From contig CANMCL010000035.1 of assembly GCA_947496345.1 (NCBI GenBank), positions 1 through 8,440 on the forward strand: a stretch of 8,440 nucleotides of DNA, in the 5' to 3' direction. The translations under genes and the position numbers were made by a program. This DNA is from Actinomycetota bacterium. Lineage in GTDB: Bacteria; Actinomycetota; Actinomycetes; Nanopelagicales; Nanopelagicaceae. Below, piece after piece: positions 1-6,091 of the stretch; the first letter of the stretch is position 1; the number at the start of each line of letters is the position of its first letter. Under the pieces are notes generated by a model. The model was not told the DNA's origin. It searched no databases and was given only the letters and a program-made list of their open reading frames with translations.

Positions 1-1160
1 CCAACTGTGTGCGCTGGAAGTTGGTACTCATCAATGATTGCAGAGATTCGCTCTAGCGCTTGTTGGTTTAGCGCTTCTGCTGCAGCCAAAGTTTCTGCGT
101 TACAGATTTTATCTACTGCGCGAACACCAGCCATGGCTAATGGGTTTCCGTTAAATGTACCGAAGTGGGCCATTTTTCCGTTTGTTACATAATCCATGTA
201 CTTCTGCTTGCCACCAAACGCAGCAAGTGTAAGTCCGCCACCGATTGATTTAGCAAGAGTAATTAGATCTGGTCGCACGCCAAGTCTCTGTGCTGCACCT
301 TGATGCCCAGCGGTTAGACCAGTCTTTACTTCATCAAAAATTAAAATAATTCCATATTGATCGCATAGTTCGCGAACACGTTCTAGATAACCCGCATCCG
401 GAAGCACGATCCCAATATTTTCAAGTACTGGCTCAACAATGAAGCAAGCAATAGTTGAAGAATGCTTTTCGAAAACTGCTTCTAGCGAATCAGCATTGTT
501 ATAGGGAACCACAAAAACATTTCCGGCTACTAGATTTGCATCTGCCACAGGAGTTGGGAAATCTGGATCTCCGGCATATTCAACTTTTGGTTTTGCCGAC
601 ACTACGAATGGATCGTAGCTACCGTGGTAACCACCTTCGACTTTAACAATGTCGCTCTTGCCACTTGCAGATCGTGCAGTTCGCACCGCGTACATAGTTG
701 ATTCTGTACCTGAATTTGTAAATCGAACTTGGTCAATTCCGAAGCGACGACAGATTCTCTCTGCGGCATCAGTTGAAATAGGAGATGGGGTCACAAAGAG
801 CATTCCAGTATCAAGGGCTGCTTTGGCTTCTTCTACGACTACTGGGTTCAAGTGCCCGGCGAGCATTGCGCCGAAGCCCATAGAAAGATCGAGCAGCTCG
901 CGGCCATCCACATCTGTCATCCACGCGCCTTTAGCGGAGACGATAGAGATTGGATATGGATCCCAGTGCTGGAAGCTTGAGGTAACGCCGAGGGGGAGCG
1001 ACTTCATTGAGCGCGCGCTCTCAGTTGCTGAACCCTTGGTGTTCTTAGTAAATAGTTGCCATTCTGAGGCCAGTAAAGAGGCTACTTTCTCAGGCGATAT
1101 CGGCGTGGATGTTGCTGGTAGTGATCTAAAACTTTCCGCGTGATGCGATTGTGTAATCAT
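1..1160 (-). CDS. Class III PLP-dependent aminotransferase, glutamate-1-semialdehyde aminomutase-like (C-terminus cut by window edge)
   Basis: Reading the minus strand from ATG at 1160 gives 386 complete codons with no stop before the window edge. About 40-60 C-terminal residues are probably missing. Fold-type I class III aminotransferase motifs appear in order: DVDG (83-86), FTNSGTES for PLP phosphate binding (147-154), GYHG (177-180), IVEPV (241-245), IFDEVKTG with the pyridine-nitrogen Asp (274-281), LAKSIGGG with the Schiff-base lysine K304 (302-309), and GTFNGNP (334-340). HemL proteins usually have DEVMTG and GTLSGNP, and start about 40 residues later. The N-terminal part here (about 25-60) resembles the class III 'aspartate aminotransferase family' relatives of HemL. 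I therefore do not call it hemL, and its substrate is unknown. ATG 1160 is the first ATG in the open frame. No Shine-Dalgarno sequence precedes it, so a leaderless start is possible. It diverges from the PGPGW gene. Confidence 0.9.
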   Translation of the reverse strand, partial: MITQSHHAESFRSLPATSTPISPEKVASLLASEWQLFTKNTKGSATESARSMKSLPLGVTSSFQHWDPYPISIVSAKGAWMTDVDGRELLDLSMGFGAMLAGHLNPVVVEEAKAALDTGMLFVTPSPISTDAAERICRRFGIDQVRFTNSGTESTMYAVRTARSASGKSDIVKVEGGYHGSYDPFVVSAKPKVEYAGDPDFPTPVADANLVAGNVFVVPYNNADSLEAVFEKHSSTIACFIVEPVLENIGIVLPDAGYLERVRELCDQYGIILIFDEVKTGLTAGHQGAAQRLGVRPDLITLAKSIGGGLTLAAFGGKQKYMDYVTNGKMAHFGTFNGNPLAMAGVRAVDKICNAETLAAAEALNQQALERISAIIDEYQLPAHTV

Positions 1161-1180
1161 TTTAAAGCTGTACGGCAAAG

Positions 1181-1197
1181 GTTTCTGATTTAGAAAC
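1181..1197. repeat. Inverted repeat GTTTCT-N5-AGAAAC, possible operator
   Basis: A perfect 6-bp inverted repeat with a 5-bp centre lies 20-36 bp upstream of the aminotransferase start codon. Its size and position suit a dimeric repressor or activator site. No regulator is encoded nearby and the motif matches none that I can name, so function is inference only. A 6-bp palindrome in AT-leaning DNA can arise by chance. Confidence 0.3.
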
Positions 1198-1227
1198 TCG
1201 TTTGAGAAGTACTCTCCCCATCGTTGT

Positions 1228-1241
1228 CACTCTTTCGAGTG
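1228..1241. repeat. Inverted repeat CACTC-N4-GAGTG
   Basis: A perfect 5-bp stem with a 4-bp centre in the middle of the divergent intergenic region. It could form a small hairpin or a protein-binding site. There is no T-run after it on either strand, so it is not a standard intrinsic terminator. It may be chance. Confidence 0.25.
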
Positions 1242-1263
1242 CCCCATAAGTATCTCCGAAGTC

Positions 1264-1292
1264 AAAAAAAGTTGCAACCCCAACCCTTTTTT
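1264..1292. repeat. A7 tract, GTTGCAAC palindrome, tandem CAACCC and T6 tract
   Basis: The order is seven A (1264-1270), the perfect 8-bp palindrome GTTGCAAC (1271-1278), two adjacent copies of CAACCC (1275-1280 and 1281-1286) and six T (1287-1292). The A and T tracts can pair around a GTTG/CAAC stem with a CC bulge. It resembles a weak terminator on the + strand, but no upstream + strand gene needs one. Intrinsic DNA bending or an operator between the two divergent genes is more plausible. Confidence 0.3.
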
Positions 1293-1357
1293 ATGCGAGA
1301 AGTTCGGGCGTGTCTGAATAAACTTGCCCTAATTATGAAACTTATGGAAAAGAAAAA

Positions 1358-1687
1358 ATGAGAATTAGAACTTGGATTAAAAAGACAAAAGCCGGCCGTT
1401 TATTCTGGCGCGCAGTCATCGGAATTGCGGGCGGGACAGTAACTGTTTTAGGTGCAATCGCATTAGTTGCTCCTGGCCCAGGAGTTTTAATTGTGATTGC
1501 AGGACTTGGTATTTTGGCAACTGAATTTGCGTGGGCCTCTAGAGTCATGGTCACTACAAGAACTTATGCGCAAAAAGCTGCCGACAAAGCTGGGATACCA
1601 AAGTGGCTTCAGTTAGCGCTGATTGCTGGTGCAGCAGTTCTATCGATACTAATTATTCTGTATTTCTATTCAACCGGAAAAATCTAA
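1358..1687 (+). CDS. PGPGW-family small membrane protein (TIGR02611-like)
   Basis: A 109-residue protein with a basic N-terminus (RIRTWIKKTKAGR) and hydrophobic stretches at about 17-37, 43-59 and 84-104, so probably two or three membrane segments. The diagnostic feature is PGPGVLIVIAGLGILATEFAWA-like sequence at 39-60, which contains the PGPG turn (39-42) and the ATEFAWA block (54-60) of the PGPGW/TIGR02611 family. That family is frequent in Actinobacteria and has no known biochemical role. Here the W after PGPG is V. The start is ATG 1358, with a weak GGAAAAG 6-12 nt upstream. The TAA stop (1685-1687) overlaps the TAG stop of the convergent kynA, leaving no room for a terminator between them. 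Confidence 0.87.
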   Translation: MRIRTWIKKTKAGRLFWRAVIGIAGGTVTVLGAIALVAPGPGVLIVIAGLGILATEFAWASRVMVTTRTYAQKAADKAGIPKWLQLALIAGAAVLSILIILYFYSTGKI

Positions 1688-2481
1688 AACTGCGAACGGA
1701 TATCCCAAAGATCTTTAAAGACCGGATTAAATAAAGTACTTGCCAAGTATTTAACTCCATCAGAACCACCAGTACCCGTTTTCTGTCCGATGGTGCGCTC
1801 AACCATTTTTACATGGCGGTAGCGCCACTCTTGCAGACCTTCATCGATATCCATCAGCCTTTCACAGACCATTGCTGACTCAGGGTCACCGCGATGAACT
1901 TCTAATAAGGCGTCAATAACTCGTGGATCTGATTGATAATGAGTTGATTTATCGCGATTTAAAATCTCAACGGGGATCTTGTGGCCACGTTTTGCAAGAT
2001 AGACCAGAGTTGAATCCCAGATGGAATTACTTGAGGCGATCTCCTTAATCTCTGCCTGAACATCTAAAGGTAGATGCGCGGCCATCTTCGAATCTCTACG
2101 TCCCAGCAACGCTTCAACTTTTCTAAACTGTGCAGACTGGAACCCGCTGGAGGAAGAGAGATAACCGCGGAAAGCGTTAAATTGCAATGGCGTCATCGTC
2201 TCTAAGATATCAACTTGGGTGACACAGACTTTAAGTATTGTGCGAATTCTTCCAAGAATGGCTAGCGATCGATGGGTATCGCCAGATTCAAGAGCCTTTG
2301 CCGCTTCGTTAAATTCGTGGATTAATTGTTTAAACCAGAGTTCATAACTCTGGTGGATGATAATAAAGAGCATTTCATCGTGTTCTGGGCCATCGGATAG
2401 AGGGTTCTGAAGTTCAAGTAACTTATCTATTGCTAGATAAGAAGTGTAGGTAAGTGCGGAATCGAAATCGGTATCGCTCAT
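1684..2481 (-). CDS. kynA: Tryptophan 2,3-dioxygenase
   Basis: A cytosolic haem enzyme that opens the indole ring of L-tryptophan with O2 to give N-formylkynurenine, the first step of the kynurenine pathway. The 265 residues carry the family landmarks. HDEMLFIIIHQSYELW (34-49) contains F39 and H43, matching F51 and H55 of the Xanthomonas enzyme. FNAFRGYLSSSSGFQS (101-116) contains R105, the substrate-carboxylate arginine (R117), with F101 in place of Tyr113, as in the human enzyme. RYRHVKMVERTIG holds the proximal haem ligand H223 (H240), and TGTGGS (235-240) has T237 (T254). All the spacings agree. It is somewhat shorter than the roughly 280-300 residues usual in bacteria, with the loss at the N-terminus. 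The ATG overlaps the kynU stop as ATGA and has GAGGG just upstream, so the two are translationally coupled. Confidence 0.96.
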   Translation of the reverse strand: MSDTDFDSALTYTSYLAIDKLLELQNPLSDGPEHDEMLFIIIHQSYELWFKQLIHEFNEAAKALESGDTHRSLAILGRIRTILKVCVTQVDILETMTPLQFNAFRGYLSSSSGFQSAQFRKVEALLGRRDSKMAAHLPLDVQAEIKEIASSNSIWDSTLVYLAKRGHKIPVEILNRDKSTHYQSDPRVIDALLEVHRGDPESAMVCERLMDIDEGLQEWRYRHVKMVERTIGQKTGTGGSDGVKYLASTLFNPVFKDLWDIRSQF

Positions 2482-3752
2482 GTGACCCTCGAATCTGTTT
2501 TTTTGATCTTCTCATATTGTCGAGAAGCAACAAGATCACGGATGCGTGCAAATCCATCCCAAACTTCAACGTAAGAAGTTGGAAGCGGAGCAATCGCTAG
2601 CCTTATTGAGTTAGGTGTTCGATAATCTGGAATAACGTCAGCAAACTCTCGTAGCGCTACGCAGATACGTGCAGCGTCGGGATGACCGAGAGAAATATGA
2701 CCGCCGCGTTCTTGTGGATTTCGAGATGTCAATAAAGTAAATCCAAGTTCTACCAGCCAAGCATCGTATAGCTGAATCATCATCTCAGTTCCAATCGCCG
2801 CCTTTTCTGATATCGCACCAATTCCTGCATCTTCAATCATCGTAAATGCGCTCTTAATGCAACGTAATCCGATCAATGAAGGACTAGCAATTTGAAAACC
2901 ACGAATACCTTCTGCTCTTTCAAAATCAGCCCCCATTGCAAATTGATCACCCTGTGAAAACCAACCTTGGATTGGAACTTGCAACTCAGCTTGCACTTTT
3001 TTATTTACATAGAGCCAAGCAGGTGCACCTGGGCCAGAATTCCCATATTTATAAGTGCAACCGACTGCAATATCAACACCATTTTTATCGAAGTCCATTT
3101 CGATTGCGCCAACTGCGTGGCTGGCATCCCACAACATAAGCGCTCCGTGTTTGCGAACCAAATCAGTGAGTGACTTAATGTCATTGCGAGCACCAGAACG
3201 ATATTGAATAACTTCCAAAGTAACTAGCGCTACATCTTCATTTAAGTAAGGTGCAAGGATTTCAGGTGTTATCCGCTCATGTTCTGCTGAACCCGCAGAT
3301 TCGTTATCAATAATGACAAGATTTAATCCAAGTTGTTTTGCAATTCCATCCAAGATGTAACGATCAGTTGGAAAATTTGCCGCATCCGTGATTATCGTTT
3401 TGCGCCCAGGGCGCGCGTGAATTGCGGCTAGCGCTAATTGATAGAAATTTACTGATGTTGTGTCGCACGCTAAAACTTGGCCCGCCGCAGCGCCAAGAGT
3501 GGCGCGTCCAATTAAATCTCCGGTTGGCTGCGCCTCATCTACCCAGTGCCCCCATCCAGTTACGACCTCAGGACCCCACTCATCTTTCATAAAAGCGCTA
3601 ACAGCTTCGATTGTAGAAAGTGGTAGACGACCTAAAGAGTTGCCATCGAGATAGCAGATATTGGGATCGCTGATTACAAATTGTGAGCGGAAGCGGGCCA
3701 AAGGATCGCGGGCATCTAAGCCAAGTGCGAATTCGCGGTCAGTGGCTTTCAT
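2478..3752 (-). CDS. kynU: Kynureninase
   Basis: A PLP-dependent hydrolase that cleaves kynurenine (or 3-hydroxykynurenine) to anthranilate (or 3-hydroxyanthranilate) and alanine. The 424 residues match the usual length. Motifs in order: YLDGNSLG (34-41), FPTDRY (127-132), WDASHAVG with the PLP aspartate D209 (208-215), GCTYKYGNSGPG with the PLP lysine K235 (231-242), GWF (263-265), RGGHISLGH (349-357) and RTPNSIRLAIAPL (378-390). The sequence after the lysine is unusual: most kynureninases have YKYLN(G/A)GPG, whereas this one has YKYGNSGPG. It is the first gene of a two-gene operon with kynA. The start ATG at 3752 has no Shine-Dalgarno sequence close by, but TACCTT lies exactly 6 nt upstream, which fits a leaderless mRNA. 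Product use is unknown: no kynurenine monooxygenase or anthranilate enzyme is visible. Confidence 0.96.
   Translation of the reverse strand: MKATDREFALGLDARDPLARFRSQFVISDPNICYLDGNSLGRLPLSTIEAVSAFMKDEWGPEVVTGWGHWVDEAQPTGDLIGRATLGAAAGQVLACDTTSVNFYQLALAAIHARPGRKTIITDAANFPTDRYILDGIAKQLGLNLVIIDNESAGSAEHERITPEILAPYLNEDVALVTLEVIQYRSGARNDIKSLTDLVRKHGALMLWDASHAVGAIEMDFDKNGVDIAVGCTYKYGNSGPGAPAWLYVNKKVQAELQVPIQGWFSQGDQFAMGADFERAEGIRGFQIASPSLIGLRCIKSAFTMIEDAGIGAISEKAAIGTEMMIQLYDAWLVELGFTLLTSRNPQERGGHISLGHPDAARICVALREFADVIPDYRTPNSIRLAIAPLPTSYVEVWDGFARIRDLVASRQYEKIKKTDSRVT
2482..2490 (-). promoter_or_regulatory. Ribosome binding site of kynA inside the end of kynU
   Basis: On the minus strand GAGGG (2490-2486) lies 4 nt before the kynA ATG, within the last codons of kynU. 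It is one of the few clear Shine-Dalgarno sequences in the window. It supports ATG 2481 as the start and points to reinitiation or coupling at the ATGA junction. Confidence 0.7.
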
Positions 3753-3787
3753 AGTTGAAAGGTACGCTCTCCCATCGTGGCGCGCAA
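3753..3787. promoter_or_regulatory. Overlapping divergent promoters of kynU (-) and the ABC-F gene (+)
   Basis: Only 24 bp separate the two start codons. On the minus strand, TTGCGC (3787-3782), a 17-bp spacer and TACCTT (3764-3759) are followed by 6 nt and the kynU ATG, placing transcription start on or next to the A of ATG. On the + strand, TACGCT (3763-3768) is followed by 8 nt and the GTG at 3777, without a recognisable -35 box. Both hexamers are of the TAnnnT form and share bases 3763-3764 inside the palindrome GTAC (3762-3765). Two polymerases could not occupy the site together. This is read from sequence and has no transcript evidence. Confidence 0.5.
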
Positions 3788-5546
3788 TCTTGTGAATATC
3801 GAAGAGGTCAGTAAGGCCTTTGATATTAGAGCGCTGCTTGAAAGAGTTTCACTGGGTGTTTCAGAAGGTGATCGAATTGGAATAGTTGGACGCAACGGTT
3901 CTGGCAAAAGCACGCTAATGAAAGTGATTGCTGCGGTTGAAAGTCCAGATCAAGGCAGAGTAACTAAAGCAAATTCAGTGAAAATTGGTTTACTTTCACA
4001 AGTTGATAAAGCTGATCCAAATTCAACAGTTGGTGATGTTGTAATTGGGGATAGAGCAAAACACGAGTGGGCGAGCGATTCCGGGATCAGAGAAGTTTTT
4101 ACAGGTCTATTTGGTGGATTTGATGACCATCTATTTGAAAGAAAGTTCTCAACTTTATCTGGCGGTGAAAAACGCAGAGTCGGCTTGGCTAAATTGTTAA
4201 TTGATGAACTTGATTTGATTTTGTTGGATGAACCAACCAACCACTTAGATGTGGAAGGTGTGGCATGGCTTGCCACCCATTTAAATAGCCGAAAATCTTT
4301 AGCAGTACTTGTGATCACGCACGATAGATGGTTTCTAGATGCCGTCACTGATCGCACCTGGGAAGTTGTCGGTGGCAAAGTTGAAGAGTACGACGGTGGA
4401 TATTCCGCATTCGTTTTAGCTAAGGCCGAACGAGCGCGCCAAGCGAGTGCTATGGATGCGAGAAGAAATAATCTAATTCGAAAAGAACTTGCGTGGTTAC
4501 GCAGAGGCGCACCAGCTAGAACTACAAAGCCTAAATTTCGTGTGGATGCCGCAAATGTATTGATCGCAGAAGAGCCGGCACCGCGTGATCAAGGCGAGTT
4601 ATTGAAATTTGCGCGCAATCGTTTGGGAAATACAGTTTATGAAGCGCATCATTTACAGATACGTGCGGGCGAAAAAGAGTTGATTGATGATCTTTACTGG
4701 AACATTGGTCCCGGAGATCGAATTGGAATTGTAGGGATAAACGGATCCGGTAAGACAACGCTAATGCGCACCTTGGCTGGTGAATTACAACCTTTTGCAG
4801 GAAAGCTAACTACAGGAATAACCGTGAAGGCGGCATTTCTGACTCAGCATCTAGATGAATTAAACCCAGTATGGCGCGTTCTAGAAGCGGTTGAAAAGGT
4901 TGCTGCGCATATAGAACTTGGTAATGGCAAATCGCTTTCGGCTTCACAACTCTGCGAACGCTTAGGTTTTGATAAAGATTCGCAATGGACACCAGTCGGA
5001 GATCTATCTGGCGGTGAGAAGCGTAGGCTGCAATTAACTAGATTGCTAATGGATTCACCAAATGTTTTGTTATTAGATGAGCCAACCAATGATTTTGATA
5101 TTGAAACGCTAACCGAACTGGAAGATTTACTTGATAGTTACGGTGGGACCCTGGTTGTTATCTCACACGATAGATATTTTCTAGAACGAGTCTGCGATCG
5201 ATTTGTTGGATTACTGGGAGATAAATCATTAAGAGATTTGCCTAGAGGAGTTGATCAATATCTGGAACAACGAGAGGCAGCCCTGCAGAAACCCGATTCT
5301 GTTACAAAACCAAAGGGCGCTTCCTCGGCCGCAGAACAGCGCCAACTAAAAAAGGATTTAGTTCGCGTTGAGAGACAGATTCAAAAATCGAAGGAGAAGA
5401 TCGCAGAGTTAGAAGTTGTACAAGAAAGTGCGGCATTTGATCCTGCTGAGTTATTAAGAATCAGCGAGGAACTTGAAAATCAACGCACAGAATTAAACAC
5501 TCGAGAAGAAGAATGGCTAGAAATCACAGATCAACTAGGCGATTGA
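3777..5546 (+). CDS. ABC-F family ATPase, Uup-like
   Basis: A 589-residue soluble protein with two ATP-binding cassettes and no membrane domain, the layout of ABC-F factors that act on the ribosome. Cassette 1: Walker A GRNGSGKST (38-46), signature LSGGE (127-131), Walker B LILLDEPTN with E152, and switch H182. The linker (about 213-275) carries WLRRGAPARTTKPKFR (240-255), conserved in this family. Cassette 2: Walker A GINGSGKTT (320-328), LSGGE (410-414), LLLDEPTNDFD with E435 (DFD replacing the usual DLD/HLD), and switch H464. The C-terminus (about 520-582) is charged and coiled-coil-like, as in Uup, which argues against EttA. I see no evidence of an antibiotic-resistance role. GTG 3777 is chosen because MARNLVNIEEVSKAF matches typical family N-termini. 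A second GTG at 3792 is the alternative. Confidence 0.92.
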   Translation: MARNLVNIEEVSKAFDIRALLERVSLGVSEGDRIGIVGRNGSGKSTLMKVIAAVESPDQGRVTKANSVKIGLLSQVDKADPNSTVGDVVIGDRAKHEWASDSGIREVFTGLFGGFDDHLFERKFSTLSGGEKRRVGLAKLLIDELDLILLDEPTNHLDVEGVAWLATHLNSRKSLAVLVITHDRWFLDAVTDRTWEVVGGKVEEYDGGYSAFVLAKAERARQASAMDARRNNLIRKELAWLRRGAPARTTKPKFRVDAANVLIAEEPAPRDQGELLKFARNRLGNTVYEAHHLQIRAGEKELIDDLYWNIGPGDRIGIVGINGSGKTTLMRTLAGELQPFAGKLTTGITVKAAFLTQHLDELNPVWRVLEAVEKVAAHIELGNGKSLSASQLCERLGFDKDSQWTPVGDLSGGEKRRLQLTRLLMDSPNVLLLDEPTNDFDIETLTELEDLLDSYGGTLVVISHDRYFLERVCDRFVGLLGDKSLRDLPRGVDQYLEQREAALQKPDSVTKPKGASSAAEQRQLKKDLVRVERQIQKSKEKIAELEVVQESAAFDPAELLRISEELENQRTELNTREEEWLEITDQLGD

Positions 5547-5548
5547 GT

Positions 5549-5554
5549 TAAAAT
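5549..5554 (+). promoter_or_regulatory. -10 box TAAAAT for a leaderless start of the UPF0114 gene
   Basis: TAAAAT matches the TATAAT consensus at 5 of 6 positions and lies 6 nt before ATG 5561. That would put the first transcribed base on the start codon. No ribosome binding site and no clear -35 box are visible. The gene may thus be transcribed on its own as well as by read-through from the ABC-F gene, which ends at 5546. Confidence 0.5.
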
Positions 5555-5560
5555 ATCGGC

Positions 5561-6091
5561 ATGAGCCAAATTTCACACATTGTAGAAGGAATACTTTTCC
5601 GCAGCCGTTTCTTACTTGCTCCGCTATATCTGGGACTCGTTGGCGCGCTAGTTCTCCTGGCATACCGCTTCGTAATTGAGTTTTGGCATTTGGCTGAAAA
5701 GACGCCAGATATGAGCGCGAGTGAGTTCACACTTTCCTTACTTGCTCTACTTGATTTAACTTTGCTCGCAAACCTTATTCTGATGGTCATCTTTGCGGGA
5801 TACGAAAACTTTGTATCGCGCATAGATATCGCTTTGGAGTCTAAAGATCGTCCACACTGGATGGGCACGATCGATTTCAGCGGATTAAAGATTAAATTGA
5901 TTGGTTCGCTAGTTGCTATTTCTGTAATCGAACTCTTGAAAGATTTCATTGAATTAGCCGGTGAAGCAGAAGTTGGTGAAGGCACCATCTGGAGAATTGC
6001 CATCCACCTAACATTTGTAATCTCTGGTGTGTTATTTGCGCTGATGGATTGGATCGCCGATAAGCGAGAGTTCACTGGCACTCATCCATAG
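5561..6091 (+). CDS. UPF0114 (YqhA-like) inner-membrane protein
   Basis: A 176-residue protein with hydrophobic segments at about 17-38, 58-80, 112-128 and 145-163, suggesting four membrane passes. It aligns by eye along its whole length with E. coli YqhA (UPF0114). Shared blocks are SRFLLAPLYLGL (15-26), the DLTLLANLILMVIFAGYENFV-type block (65-85), the SLVAISVIELL region (116-126) and IHLTFVISG (148-156). The family has no established biochemical function. The ATG lies 14 nt after the ABC-F stop. The TAG stop shares its G with the GTG start of the following transporter, so the three genes probably form one transcription unit. The long open frame on the opposite strand is a coding shadow. 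Confidence 0.9.
   Translation: MSQISHIVEGILFRSRFLLAPLYLGLVGALVLLAYRFVIEFWHLAEKTPDMSASEFTLSLLALLDLTLLANLILMVIFAGYENFVSRIDIALESKDRPHWMGTIDFSGLKIKLIGSLVAISVIELLKDFIELAGEAEVGEGTIWRIAIHLTFVISGVLFALMDWIADKREFTGTHP

Larger units (their letters stand above)
1161..1357. promoter_or_regulatory. Divergent intergenic region, the only sizeable non-coding stretch
   Basis: These 197 bp separate the divergent aminotransferase and PGPGW genes, so they should carry both promoters. I see no convincing TTGACA/TATAAT pair. For the + strand gene, TAAACT at 1319-1324 (TAnnnT type) could be a -10 box, with a weak purine-rich ribosome site GGAAAAG at 1346-1352. For the minus gene, TACAGC (1172-1167) sits 6 nt before the ATG, the spacing of a leaderless start, but it lacks the final T. 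The region also holds two short inverted repeats and an A-tract/T-tract element, listed separately. No open reading frame of convincing length and no RNA gene are visible. Confidence 0.5.

Noticed and set aside
649..1143. 164-codon + strand open frame
   Set aside because: It lies antisense to the class III aminotransferase, whose motifs are unmistakable, and its translation resembles no family I know.
1..1160. Calling the aminotransferase hemL
   Set aside because: There are differences at DEVMTG and GTLSGNP and an N-terminal extension, and no other haem gene lies nearby. The general class is safe but the specific enzyme is not.
1264..1292. Intrinsic terminator (A7...T6 element)
   Set aside because: The possible GTTG/CAAC stem is short and bulged, and no gene ends upstream of it on the strand where the T-run would act.
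3950..4378. 142-codon minus-strand open frame inside the ABC-F gene
   Set aside because: It is antisense to cassette 1 with its Walker and signature motifs, and has no independent start signals.
3777..5546. Antibiotic-resistance ABC-F protein
   Set aside because: The linker and the C-terminal coiled coil look like housekeeping Uup-type proteins. Nothing in the sequence or neighbours points to resistance.
5548..6081. 177-codon minus-strand open frame spanning the UPF0114 gene
   Set aside because: The + strand frame matches YqhA along its full length. The antisense product is low in recognisable motifs and is a coding shadow.
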